Origin: Pseudomonadota bacterium
GTDB taxonomy: Bacteria; Pseudomonadota; Alphaproteobacteria; Rhizobiales; Xanthobacteraceae
Assembly: GCA_023404675.1 (NCBI GenBank)
Contig: JAEYAW010000013.1
Location: forward strand, 62,001-126,000
Direction: 5' to 3'
DNA: 64,000 bases
The notes below the pieces were generated by a model. The model worked only from the letters and a program-made list of their open reading frames with translations. It did not search any database and was not told the DNA's origin. This document shows, piece after piece, positions 26,274 to 33,970 of the stretch; the stretch's first letter is position 1; every line of letters starts with the position of its first letter. Position numbers and translations under genes: made by a program.

Positions 26274-26630
26274 CGGCGGGCATCACGTCCTGTTTACGGC
26301 GCCGGTTCTGTTGGTCGCGATGCGGCGGCGTGGCGAACGCAAGCCGAACCGGCGAAGGCTCCAGTCCTGCCGGCGGTTCGGGAAGGCGCGTCGCTGGGTG
26401 CGCGTCCGCTCTGCGCCGCGCGCTGTTCAACGAGACGGATCGCAGGCGCGATGGAGGTCTTCGACCGCGACGATCTTCCCGCGAGTCCTGACCGGACGAG
26501 CCACCGCGATCACGTCCAGCGGGGCCGTGAGGAACGGCCAGCAAACGAAACCAGCAAATGAAAGCTGGGACGGGGCGGGGGAACGCAGGGCACGGGTAGC
26601 TCAGGGGCGGGCCGATAAGCGGGTGTGGTG
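26274..26630. other. Noncoding chromosomal flank left of the element, with a relic of an element end
   Basis: I see no convincing gene here. The open plus-strand frame that runs through it is rich in arginine and continues into tRNA sequence. The last 50 bases (26581-26630) match 38136-38185, inside the right end of the element, at 34 of 50 positions without a gap. The flank therefore looks like a diverged copy of the element's integrase-proximal end. Confidence 0.55.
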
Positions 26631-26688
26631 GCTCGGGAATTTGGAGCGGGCGATGAGAATCGAACTCACGACATACAGCTTGGGAAGC
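26631..26688. repeat. attL: 58-bp direct repeat containing the 3' part of tRNA-Gly
   Basis: Identical over 58 bases to 38186-38243. It contains the last ~47 bases of the tRNA-Gly(CCC) gene (on the minus strand) and 11 bases beyond it. It stops in the anticodon stem, after which the sequence diverges (AAACGCGG), so the left copy is a tRNA fragment. Confidence 0.93.
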
Positions 26689-26732
26689 AAACGCGGACCT
26701 TTGTAGTTCAATACTCGCGTTCCCCATGGACC

Positions 26733-26766
26733 GGCCCGGCTTAAGTGTTAGTCGGGCCTTTTCTTT
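26733..26766 (+). terminator. Intrinsic terminator just before the helicase start
   Basis: GGCCCGGCT pairs with AGTCGGGCC (one G-T wobble) around an 8-base loop, followed by TTTTCTTT. It ends ten bases before the GTG start of the helicase, leaving no room for a promoter between them. In the excised circle it would lie about 175 bases downstream of the integrase stop codon. Confidence 0.85.
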
Positions 26767-26776
26767 GGGATCGAAT

Positions 26777-28549
26777 GTGACAGACGCGCCCGACAATTTT
26801 ACCCGCGACCGATTCGCAGAACTGGCCGCCGCTATCGATGGCGACCAGACCGTGGATAGTTCCCTAGGTGAGGCAGGTGATAGCTACCCAGTCTCGCTTG
26901 AGGTGGTACGTCGCTGCTGCGACGAGCCGCTGAACGACACCGGCAATAGTCAGCGCCTACTCGCGCATTTCGGCCGCGACATGCTGCATGTGCGCGAGGT
27001 CGGATGGCACATTTATGACGGCCGGCGCTGGTGCCGCGAGGGCGGCGATGAGCAGGCCGTGTTGTGGGCGCAGCGCACCGCCGCGCGCATCGCGCTGGAG
27101 GCCGACGAACTCACCATGACGCCATCCGAGCGGATGGCCGTGGAGCGGGCCGGCGAGGCCGAGGGTCAGCTCGACACGCTGGAGAGCGTCGCCAGTCCGA
27201 CCGACGAGCAGCGTGCGCAGATGCGCGTCCTGCGCAACATCGTTGATGCCGGCGAGGAGGCGCAGGCGCAGCTGGAGAGCCGGCAGGGCAAACGCCGCAC
27301 CTTCGCCGTCACCAGCGGCAATTCCGGCCGTATCGCCGGGATGATCGCTCAGGCGCTGCCGCATGTCACGGTGGAGCCGGGCGCGATGGATGCGGAGCCG
27401 ACGGCCATCAATGTCGAGAACGGTACGCTACGCTTCGATCGCCTTGAGGAGGATGATCCCGACGGCACGGAGGCCACCGGCTACAAGCGCACCGTCTATC
27501 GTCCGCGTCTCGATCCGCACCGCCGCGAGGATCGCATCGCCAAGATGATGCCTGTGGAGTTCGACCGCGCCGCGATCTGCCCGCGCTTCGACGCATTCAT
27601 GACGCGGTTTCAGCCGAACGCGAATATCCGGCAGTTTTTGCAGAGCTATCTGGGCTACGCCATGACTGGCCTTACCGGTGAGCAGTGCCTGGCCTTTCTG
27701 CATGGCCTTGGCGCCAACGGTAAATCGACGCTGGTCGAGATCGTCTGCCGCGTGATGGGCGACTACGCGCTCACGCTCTCGTTCGAATCGCTCGCGGGCG
27801 AGAATGGCCGGCGCGGCGATCAGGCCTCGCCGGATTTGGCGCGGCTGCCCGGTGCGCGGCTGGTGCGCGCCTCTGAGCCAGAGCGTGGCGTGCATTTCAA
27901 GGAGGCGCTGCTGAAGTCGCTCACCGGTGGTGAGCCGATGCTGGTGCGGCATCTGCACAAGGGCTTCTTCGAATTCCGGCCGTCGTTCAAGCTGGTGCTC
28001 TCCGGCAATCACAAGCCGCAAATCGGTGGCGTAGACCACGGCATCTGGAGGCGGATGCGCCTCGTGCCATGGACAGTGACGATCCCTGACGATGAGCGGC
28101 GTCCTATCGAGGATGTGCTCGCCGAATTCTGGCAAGAACGCGCGGGCATTCTCAATTGGTTGCTGGAGGGAGTTGCAAAATATCTAGCGGAAGGCCTGAG
28201 TGTGCCGCCGGAGATATCCAAGGCAACGGCCGACTATCGGGCCGACATGGATATGGTGGGAGGATTCGTCACGGATTGCGTGACGATCGACAAATCCGAT
28301 CCACCCTCCACAGTGCTCGCCCGCGAGATGTATCAGGCCTATAAGGTGTGGTGCCTCGCGAATTCGTACCCGTCTTACAAAGAGCGTGGTTTTGCCCAGG
28401 TGATGGCCGAGAAGGGGTTTGTAAGAAAGAGGGAGGCTGCGGGGCGAAAGTACCTCTACGTCAGGCTGCATGACGTCCCGAAGAATATTCGCGCCGATGA
28501 CCGACAACCACCGGAGATCGATCCTCCTGACGACGAGGTGCCCATGTGA
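26777..28549 (+). CDS. Phage/plasmid primase-helicase, D5/P4 alpha C-terminal family
   Basis: A 590-residue replicative helicase of the SF3/D5 type. The N-terminal ~200 residues lack a recognisable primase or zinc-finger motif and contain an acidic, helical segment. The D5 N-terminal region follows (CPRFDAFMTRFQPN, FLQSYLGYAMTGLTGEQC). Walker A is HGLGANGKSTLVE near residue 312, Walker B/C elements follow in ARLVRASEPERG and FKLVLSGNHKPQIGG, and the arginine finger is in IWRRMRLVPW. The C-terminal ~90 residues resemble the winged-helix D5 tail. An ATG at 26726 would place a terminator inside the gene, so GTG 26777, with GGGA six bases upstream, is chosen. The iteron-like array begins directly after its stop codon, supporting an origin-binding helicase. 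Confidence 0.88.
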   Translation: MTDAPDNFTRDRFAELAAAIDGDQTVDSSLGEAGDSYPVSLEVVRRCCDEPLNDTGNSQRLLAHFGRDMLHVREVGWHIYDGRRWCREGGDEQAVLWAQRTAARIALEADELTMTPSERMAVERAGEAEGQLDTLESVASPTDEQRAQMRVLRNIVDAGEEAQAQLESRQGKRRTFAVTSGNSGRIAGMIAQALPHVTVEPGAMDAEPTAINVENGTLRFDRLEEDDPDGTEATGYKRTVYRPRLDPHRREDRIAKMMPVEFDRAAICPRFDAFMTRFQPNANIRQFLQSYLGYAMTGLTGEQCLAFLHGLGANGKSTLVEIVCRVMGDYALTLSFESLAGENGRRGDQASPDLARLPGARLVRASEPERGVHFKEALLKSLTGGEPMLVRHLHKGFFEFRPSFKLVLSGNHKPQIGGVDHGIWRRMRLVPWTVTIPDDERRPIEDVLAEFWQERAGILNWLLEGVAKYLAEGLSVPPEISKATADYRADMDMVGGFVTDCVTIDKSDPPSTVLAREMYQAYKVWCLANSYPSYKERGFAQVMAEKGFVRKREAAGRKYLYVRLHDVPKNIRADDRQPPEIDPPDDEVPM

Positions 28550-28550
28550 A

Positions 28551-28840
28551 TGCTGCTTTGTGCTGCTTTATGCTGCTTCAATTTCAAAGCAGCATCGGCG
28601 AAAACGATTGAGCCGACAATAGCTTGCGAAGGGCGATGCTGCTTGTGCTGCTTTGGTCGCGCGCACGTACACGTAAGACGAGCTAGCAGGCGAAGTGATC
28701 ATTCCGAAAAAATCTATCCCTTATAGGACAACCCTACACAAGCAGCACAAGCAGCATTTTGTAAAAAATACCATTGATAAATAAAGATAATTTCGATGCT
28801 GCTTTGGGATTTTAGAATGCAAAGCAGCATCGAAGCAGCA
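28551..28840. repeat. Iteron-like array, candidate replication origin
   Basis: The octamer TGCTGCTT occurs six times on the plus strand (28551, 28561, 28571, 28637, 28646, 28797) and five times as its complement (28587, 28740, 28749, 28822, 28833), often 9-11 bases apart, about one helical turn. Two pairs form inverted repeats: 28571-28594 and the perfect 12-base arms CGATGCTGCTTT/AAAGCAGCATCG at 28794-28832. Between 28700 and 28795 the DNA is AT-rich, unlike the rest of the window. This is the usual look of an origin with iterons and an unwinding region; an operator array for an element regulator is the alternative. Confidence 0.75.
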
Positions 28841-29082
28841 CACGGGAAATATTTTTCTTTGAATTGAGTTTGGCGGATGAAAGGTCGCCCATGCACTCGC
28901 GCGATGCGGCCTGATCCCGCCGATTTTTGGCCTTGTGGCAGCTGCGCAACACTGTGCTTTCGGGGCACTGTGGTGCGGGTCCCTCCTACCCCCTGGCGGC
29001 CCACGCGGCCGCTGCAGCCCGGACTTTCGCTAGTGACGCAGCAACTGCGTTGACCTGACAACCCTGACAAACCTGACGTTAA
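28841..29082. other. Noncoding segment between the iteron-like array and the Nu1-like gene
   Basis: No gene is supported. The DNA turns GC-rich again and holds a CGCAG-CAA-CTGCG hairpin near 29036-29048. It ends with three tandem 9-base units directly before the next start codon. In lambda-like phages this position, before the small-terminase gene, holds cos. Confidence 0.5.
29054..29080 (+). repeat. Three tandem 9-bp units (CCTGACnnn) before the Nu1-like gene
   Basis: CCTGACAAC, CCTGACAAA and CCTGACGTT follow each other without gaps, two bases before the ATG at 29083. They take the place of a Shine-Dalgarno sequence. They may be binding sites for the protein encoded next (autoregulation or packaging site). 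Confidence 0.6.
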
Positions 29083-29700
29083 ATGCACGACAACCTTACA
29101 TCGCCTTCGGATGGAGGCTTCTGGCTGTCCGTCTCACAGCTCGCGAAGCGCAATGGTGTCTCGCGGCAGAGCATGGCAGAGCGTGTAAACCGGCTGCTAG
29201 CCGAGGGTCTAGTTACCGTTCGTCGCGATGGCCACCTGAAGCTCATCAACGTGGCGCAGTTTGATCGCGCGGTCGGCAATGTCGGCATCCCGAGCAGGGA
29301 GAGCTCGGCCCTAACGAAATCCGAAACGTCCGGACATTCAGCGTCGAGCGCGTTTCGGGATGCTGCGACACGCGAAAAGGAATACGCAGCAGATATCAAG
29401 TACCTCGAGCGCGAGGAACGCCTTGGGCGCCTCCTTCCGGTGTCCGATCTCGCATCAGCCGCCGCGAGCGTTTGCGAACTTATCGTGCGCGAGATCGATC
29501 ATCTGCCGGTGCATGCGGACAGCATCGCGGCCGCGGTCGGCAAGGACGGTCCGGCCGGAGCCAAGGCCACGCTCAAGGAAATCGCCCACGAAATTCGAAA
29601 GTCAATTGCAGAGGCCATGGCATCGCTCGGCCGGACCGCCCGCCCGGCCGAGATCGACACGTCATTGCCAGCTTCCAGAAACGACGAGGTCGAAGAATGA
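29083..29700 (+). CDS. Nu1-like small-terminase/DNA-packaging protein
   Basis: A 205-residue protein with an N-terminal winged-helix domain (FWLSVSQLAKRNGVSRQSMAERVNRLLAEG...), a polar linker (residues ~75-100), and a long helical part with REKEYAADIKYLEREERLGRLLPVSDLASA. The pattern of HTH, linker, ...E..GRL.p..., then helix matches Nu1-type small terminases, which bind cos and recruit the large subunit. No large terminase is encoded in the element, so packaging would depend on a helper enzyme. It overlaps the tape measure gene by four bases (ATGA). The family call rests on organisation and short motifs only. Confidence 0.6.
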   Translation: MHDNLTSPSDGGFWLSVSQLAKRNGVSRQSMAERVNRLLAEGLVTVRRDGHLKLINVAQFDRAVGNVGIPSRESSALTKSETSGHSASSAFRDAATREKEYAADIKYLEREERLGRLLPVSDLASAAASVCELIVREIDHLPVHADSIAAAVGKDGPAGAKATLKEIAHEIRKSIAEAMASLGRTARPAEIDTSLPASRNDEVEE

Positions 29701-32273
29701 GCACGTTGCAATCCAAGCTGATCGTTTCGCTGGTCGATCAGGTGACAGCGCCGGCGCGCCGCGCCGCTGAATCTATTCGTGGCATCGCGAGGGCGGCGAA
29801 TATCCTGCCTTCTGGCGGGCTGCTCGGCGGCGCGCGCGATGCAATTAACCAGATGAAAGAAGCCAATCGCGCCACGATGGCCAGCATCCGTGCGCCGATG
29901 GTCGAAGCGATCGCCGTCGGCGTTGCCATGCAGCGAGCGCTATCCGCGCCGATCACGGCCGCGTCTCAGTTCGAGAGCGTGATGTTGGACATCCGGCAGA
30001 AGGCCGATCTCAGCTCCGACGCCGTGAAGCTCCTTGGGGAGCGCATTCGAAGTATCGCTCCGGCGTTCAACCAGACAGCGCATGACGTGGCGAAAGGGAT
30101 CGATTTCCTGGCCGGAATGGGTCTCGATCCGGTGCAGGCGACGACTCTTATAGAGCCCATCGGTAAGGCCGCCGCTGCGTATGCTGCCGAGGTTCAAGAC
30201 CTGGCTCGCGCGGGATTCGCCGTTCTCGACAACCTTAAGCTTAAGCCGGAAGAGTTTGCTCGCGCACTCGATGTGATGGTTCAGTCGGGCAAAGCGGGAG
30301 GCTTTGAGCTGAAGGATATGGCGAAGCAGTTCTCTTCCCTTACGGCCGGAGCGCAGGCTCTTGGTCAAACCGGAGTGCAGGCAGTGGGTCGATTGTCGGC
30401 GGCTCTACAAATAGCCTTGAAGGGCGCCGGTGACGGTTCTGAGGCCGCCACCAATGTTAAAAATCTTTTGCAAAAAATCGTAAGCCCGGAGACGACAAGG
30501 AGATTTAAGAAGTTCGGGATCGATATCCGGGCAGAGCTCAAGAAAGTGAGAGAGGCTGGGGGCGATCCATTTGAGATGATCGCTGAGTTGGTCAATAAGG
30601 CTCTGAAAGGTGACCTTTCTAAACTCGGCGATCTCTTCGAGGATATGCAGGTCGGAAGCTTTCTTCGACCGTTGATCGCCAATCTTACCACATACAGGAA
30701 GATCCGTGATGACGCGATTGCCGCGACCGGCGTGGTCGATCAGGATTTCAAGGATCGGCTGCTAACCACCGAGGCGCAATTTGCCGCATTCCGAGTGCGG
30801 ATGCAGGACCTTAGCCTTACCCTCGGTGAGATACTGCTACCTGCGGTGAATTCGATTCTCGCCGCCAGCAGACCAATCATCGCCACTGTGAAGGGCTTCA
30901 CCGAGGCAAATAAGGCGCTGGTTGGAGGGGCGATCAAGTTGACGGGCGGCCTGATCGGAATCCGGGTGGCCGCGATCGGAACGCGATATGCCGTGGCCTT
31001 CATGAAGGGCGCGCTCCTGACCGCGGTGGCGCCGGCAATCATGCTTGCGCAAGGCATGGCTGGCCTGGCCAAGGCACTGATCGTGGTTCCCGTGCTCGCG
31101 GCCGCGACAGCGGCGTTCAGAGGCCTGCGGATGGCCATGATCGGGTTTGCGGCCTCCGGAGCCATTGCAGGCCTTCCAGCCGCCTTGCGGTTGTCGGCCG
31201 TCGCGATGGTTGGTCTGCTCAATCCGATCAAGCTGGTTCGGGTCGCCATGCTAGCGGCGGCGGCGTCCGTGCGCCTGTTCAAGGTGGCGCTGCTCGGTAC
31301 AGGCATTGGCGCGCTTATGGTCGGGATCGGGGCTGCGGCCACCTTCATTCACAACAACTGGGAGGGACTCGGCCGTTTCTTCCGGACGTTCTTCGACACG
31401 CTGCGGGACAGCCTCAAGACGATCGACGCCGGCCGGTTCAAGTATCTCGTCGAGGGGCTGGATCAGATCGCCAAGCTCTGGCGATCGGCCACTGGCGAGA
31501 TCGACGCCGAGAAATGGGAAGCTTGGGGTAAGGGCGCCGGGCGGAGCGTCGCCGAATCGATCCGCGCGATCGCCGATGCGCTCGATGGCGTGGTGCAGAA
31601 GATCAACGCGATCCGGGATGCCTGGAATTCCGTCACGTCATTTTTCAACAATCCGTTCGGCAGCGCGGCGCCGGTCGGTTTCCCCACGCGTGGGCCGCGG
31701 CCGTCTTCGCATCTCGAACGAGGCGAGGCTGATCCATCTCGGCCAAAGAGCGGTGCCGTAGACCGGGCGACCGAGCCGGTGAAACGCAATTACTCGTTCG
31801 GATGGACCAGCCATGGCGAGAAGTCGGCCGCCGCGACGGCGGAGCGGCCGAAGTCGTCTCCGCTGATTTTTCCGGCCGAGCCAATGGAGAGCAAGGAGCC
31901 GATCTTTCGATCTCCGGAGACTGGACGAGCGCGGCCGGGAGCCTGGCTCAAGGAGGCAAGTCCGGTTCGGTTTCTGGATCAGTCGGGGCCGGCGGGCGTC
32001 GCTGGCACGAAGACGGGTGATGCGTTCGCCAAGAATTTCCAGGCTGCACTCGGCGGAGTCGATGATCTGATCGATCAGTCTATCGCCAGGTGGACATCCA
32101 AACTGGGGGGCTTTCGAGCCTCGCCCACGATCACGCCGAATATCAGCGCCCCGCCGAATAGCGGAGGCGGTACGCCGGGGCGGCAGTCGTCTGCCGATGG
32201 CGTGTCTCGCGCGCTCGGCCGCCGCGTCGCGGCGGCGATGAGCAGCAGCTTCATGGATCATGACTACGCCTGA
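29697..32273 (+). CDS. Phage tail tape measure protein
   Basis: An 858-residue protein. The opening QSKLIVSLVDQVTAPARRAAESI and FESVMLDIRQKADLSSDAVKLLGE with IRSIAPAFNQTAHDVAKGIDFLAGMGL are typical of the TP901/Mu-like tape measure domain. The middle (residues ~430-560) has several alanine-rich hydrophobic segments. The last ~200 residues are proline/serine-rich and low in complexity. Tape measure proteins set tail length and are ejected with DNA. ATG 29697 overlaps the previous stop; a longer upstream frame is the wrong-frame reading of the Nu1-like gene. Its presence without any tube, chaperone or baseplate gene is unusual. Confidence 0.85.
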   Translation: MSTLQSKLIVSLVDQVTAPARRAAESIRGIARAANILPSGGLLGGARDAINQMKEANRATMASIRAPMVEAIAVGVAMQRALSAPITAASQFESVMLDIRQKADLSSDAVKLLGERIRSIAPAFNQTAHDVAKGIDFLAGMGLDPVQATTLIEPIGKAAAAYAAEVQDLARAGFAVLDNLKLKPEEFARALDVMVQSGKAGGFELKDMAKQFSSLTAGAQALGQTGVQAVGRLSAALQIALKGAGDGSEAATNVKNLLQKIVSPETTRRFKKFGIDIRAELKKVREAGGDPFEMIAELVNKALKGDLSKLGDLFEDMQVGSFLRPLIANLTTYRKIRDDAIAATGVVDQDFKDRLLTTEAQFAAFRVRMQDLSLTLGEILLPAVNSILAASRPIIATVKGFTEANKALVGGAIKLTGGLIGIRVAAIGTRYAVAFMKGALLTAVAPAIMLAQGMAGLAKALIVVPVLAAATAAFRGLRMAMIGFAASGAIAGLPAALRLSAVAMVGLLNPIKLVRVAMLAAAASVRLFKVALLGTGIGALMVGIGAAATFIHNNWEGLGRFFRTFFDTLRDSLKTIDAGRFKYLVEGLDQIAKLWRSATGEIDAEKWEAWGKGAGRSVAESIRAIADALDGVVQKINAIRDAWNSVTSFFNNPFGSAAPVGFPTRGPRPSSHLERGEADPSRPKSGAVDRATEPVKRNYSFGWTSHGEKSAAATAERPKSSPLIFPAEPMESKEPIFRSPETGRARPGAWLKEASPVRFLDQSGPAGVAGTKTGDAFAKNFQAALGGVDDLIDQSIARWTSKLGGFRASPTITPNISAPPNSGGGTPGRQSSADGVSRALGRRVAAAMSSSFMDHDYA

Positions 32274-32452
32274 GGACGTTCGTCGTTCGTCTCGCGGCGC
32301 AACTGGGCCGACGCCTTACGGCGCAGGCGTTTGCTGTGCTGGCTTTTGAGCACATGCCGCTCGCCCGCCGCCCACTTGAAATACCGTTTGATGCGGTGGG
32401 TGAGGGCCTCGAACGCGGAGCCTTTGGTCAGATGATCGCGATGTCCCATCAT
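32264..32452 (-). CDS. Small basic protein of unknown function in the antisense block
   Basis: A 62-residue protein, strongly basic, with KGSAFEALTHRIKRYFKWAAGE and a lysine/arginine-rich tail. No family is recognised. It starts 13 bases after the ribbon-helix-helix gene stop on the same strand, and its end overlaps the tape measure stop by ten bases. The likely operon with a DNA-binding protein suggests a regulatory or toxin-antitoxin-like role, which is inference. Confidence 0.5.
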   Translation of the reverse strand: MMGHRDHLTKGSAFEALTHRIKRYFKWAAGERHVLKSQHSKRLRRKASAQLRRETNDERPQA

Positions 32453-32465
32453 GGTCGTAGTCCGC

Positions 32466-32678
32466 TCACTGCTTTTCGGCCGGCCGCCCGCTCACCGCTT
32501 TGGCGAGGATGCGCCGCACGGCCTCCGGCCGCGTGAGACCGACGTCCTTCTGCCTCGCGATCCATGCATCGAGCGCAGCAAGTTGGTCGGGTTGAAGGCG
32601 CACGCCGATCAGCGTTCCCTGCCCGGTGGCGGGTCGCCCACGTCGTTTTGTGTTAACATTTATTATTGACTTTGCCAT
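32466..32678 (-). CDS. Ribbon-helix-helix (CopG/Arc-type) DNA-binding protein
   Basis: A 70-residue protein: a basic N-terminus (NTKRRGRPATGQG), one beta strand TLIGVRLQPDQ and two helices LAALDAWIARQK and TRPEAVRRILAKAV. This is the standard RHH fold with an R-x-P-A/E-A-x-R pattern. It probably represses its own two-gene unit and perhaps the divergent gene at 32760. The start is at ATG 32678, in an AT-rich promoter-like stretch. The long open frame reaching 33200 is an antisense shadow of the divergent gene. Confidence 0.75.
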   Translation of the reverse strand: MAKSIINVNTKRRGRPATGQGTLIGVRLQPDQLAALDAWIARQKDVGLTRPEAVRRILAKAVSGRPAEKQ

Positions 32679-32759
32679 GAAATACTTGTTATCAAAAAAG
32701 CGAACTGAAAGGAAGTTGGAGCTTCCTTCCAGCTCTAACCCGAAGCAAGGATGAGACCC

Positions 32760-33224
32760 ATGCCCCGAGCTGACCGCGTGCATAGCACGCCTTCTGTTTC
32801 CGCGCCCATATCGAACCCCACTCTGGCCCCGCGCGGATTTCCCCTTCCGCCGTTGGACGACGTGAACCCCCGTCTTATGGAGCTGGGGCTCAGGTTCTTC
32901 CGCGAGCGGGAGCGCTATGACGAAATGATTGAGAGGCGTTCGGTGAGCGACATGCAGACCGAGGCGCACCTCGAGCGCATGTACCCGATCATGGAGGAGA
33001 TTACCAAGATCGTCGCCGTCTCTCAGGTGGACTTCGAGATCAAGGCGATGGTCGCGGAGTGGGAGACTGATCCTCTCTATGACACCGAGCAAGCCGCAAG
33101 GAACGCCGAGTATCCGGGCCAGCGCCTGCTTTGGTCGATCGTGCGAGATATCATTTTCAAGGCGCGCGCGTCCGATCCGCAACAGCCTGCGGCATCGCAA
33201 TTTGCTGTGAGATCAGCCGCATAG
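32760..33224 (+). CDS. Element protein of unknown function
   Basis: A 154-residue protein. The first ~40 residues are proline-rich and likely disordered. The rest is predicted helical and acidic, with LMELGLRFFRERERYDEMIERR, IMEEITKIVAVSQVDFEIKA and EWETDPLYDTEQAARNAEYP. No membrane segment or known motif is seen. ATG 32760 is preferred over ATG 32751 because AAGG lies about ten bases upstream. It is divergent from the ribbon-helix-helix gene. Confidence 0.65.
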   Translation: MPRADRVHSTPSVSAPISNPTLAPRGFPLPPLDDVNPRLMELGLRFFRERERYDEMIERRSVSDMQTEAHLERMYPIMEEITKIVAVSQVDFEIKAMVAEWETDPLYDTEQAARNAEYPGQRLLWSIVRDIIFKARASDPQQPAASQFAVRSAA

Positions 33225-33331
33225 AAGGGTTTTTGTCACCCCCTCTTCGCGGAGTTTGGAATTTACCTTAGCGTTTCACCATCTCGCGCGCCCGACTCGG
33301 GGCGCGCGTCGATGTGGCTGGGACCTGTAGA

Positions 33332-33841
33332 ATGTCCGGACGTTCATACATGCGACGCGAAACGGTCCTAGCGGGGCTGGCGAGAAAGGGCGTCCTGTCA
33401 TCCTCTAAGCAGGAGACAGAGATGCTGTTGGATGCAGCCCATATATGGCTTGAGTACTCGGAGAAGCTGCCACAAATCCAACTCAGTTCGCCGCAGCTAG
33501 ACGTCGAAAGAGTGGATTTGTCGTTTAATTCTGCCGCGGCCGATGCTCCGTATGTTCGGGCTATAGACCGAGCCAAGAAGTCTCGAAGATTTCGATCGGA
33601 GTTTCCGCCCCGCATCGTCGAAATTCTCGACGTCATTGTGTGCGAAGAAAAGACAGTTAACGAAGCGGCTCTGAAACTATACGGAGGGGCCAACCCTAAG
33701 GTTAGCGTAGCTCTCGTCAAAGAGCGCTTGCGTGAAGCACTTTGTCAGGTTGCGACACAGCAAAAGCTTCATGGGTCATGGCAGCCGGGGAGAGGCAAAA
33801 AAGATGAAGGATGCGAGGTTGTGCACTTGACGGGCACCTGA
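33332..33841 (+). CDS. Element protein of unknown function, possible HTH C-terminus
   Basis: A ~169-residue basic protein with lower GC than its neighbours. Residues ~95-150 (FPPRIVEILDVIVCEEKTVNEAALKLYGG, then KVSVALVKERLREAL) read like the region-4-type helix-turn-helix of sigma-like or late-gene regulators, where a helix precedes a VNEAA turn and a recognition helix. This is a structural guess. ATG 33332 is used; GTG 33314 and ATG 33350 are alternatives and no strong ribosome binding site decides. A double terminator follows. Confidence 0.55.
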   Translation: MSGRSYMRRETVLAGLARKGVLSSSKQETEMLLDAAHIWLEYSEKLPQIQLSSPQLDVERVDLSFNSAAADAPYVRAIDRAKKSRRFRSEFPPRIVEILDVIVCEEKTVNEAALKLYGGANPKVSVALVKERLREALCQVATQQKLHGSWQPGRGKKDEGCEVVHLTGT

Positions 33842-33875
33842 GAATTGCTATCTTACATTAGATGAAAGAGGTGCG

Positions 33876-33904
33876 CCCGGTTCGCTTTCGCGACCGGGTT
33901 TTTT
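33876..33904 (+). terminator. First of two tandem intrinsic terminators
   Basis: CCCGGT pairs with ACCGGG around an 11-base loop and is followed by six T. It begins 35 bases after the stop codon of the preceding gene. Confidence 0.85.
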
Positions 33905-33916
33905 GTTTACTTAACG

Positions 33917-33947
33917 ACCCGGCCGCATTCCGCGCGCCGGGTTTTTT
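33917..33947 (+). terminator. Second tandem intrinsic terminator
   Basis: ACCCGG pairs with CCGGGT around a 14-base loop and is followed by T residues. With the first terminator it insulates the capsid block that starts at 33971, leaving only about 24 bases before that gene, too few for an ordinary promoter. Confidence 0.8.
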
Positions 33948-33970
33948 GTTTTGGCGCAGCGGAGATGAGG

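Noticed and set aside
26176..26706. 177-codon open frame on the plus strand across the left flank of the element
   Set aside because: It ends in a translation of tRNA sequence (RIELTTYSLGS), is arginine-rich, lies opposite the start of the lipoprotein gene, and crosses attL.
28551..28840. CRISPR array
   Set aside because: The repeats are only 8 bases, occur in both orientations and lack uniform spacers.
29472..29696. N-terminal extension of the tape measure protein
   Set aside because: The extension is a wrong-frame reading of the Nu1-like gene; ATG 29697 overlaps the preceding stop as ATGA and begins the conserved domain.
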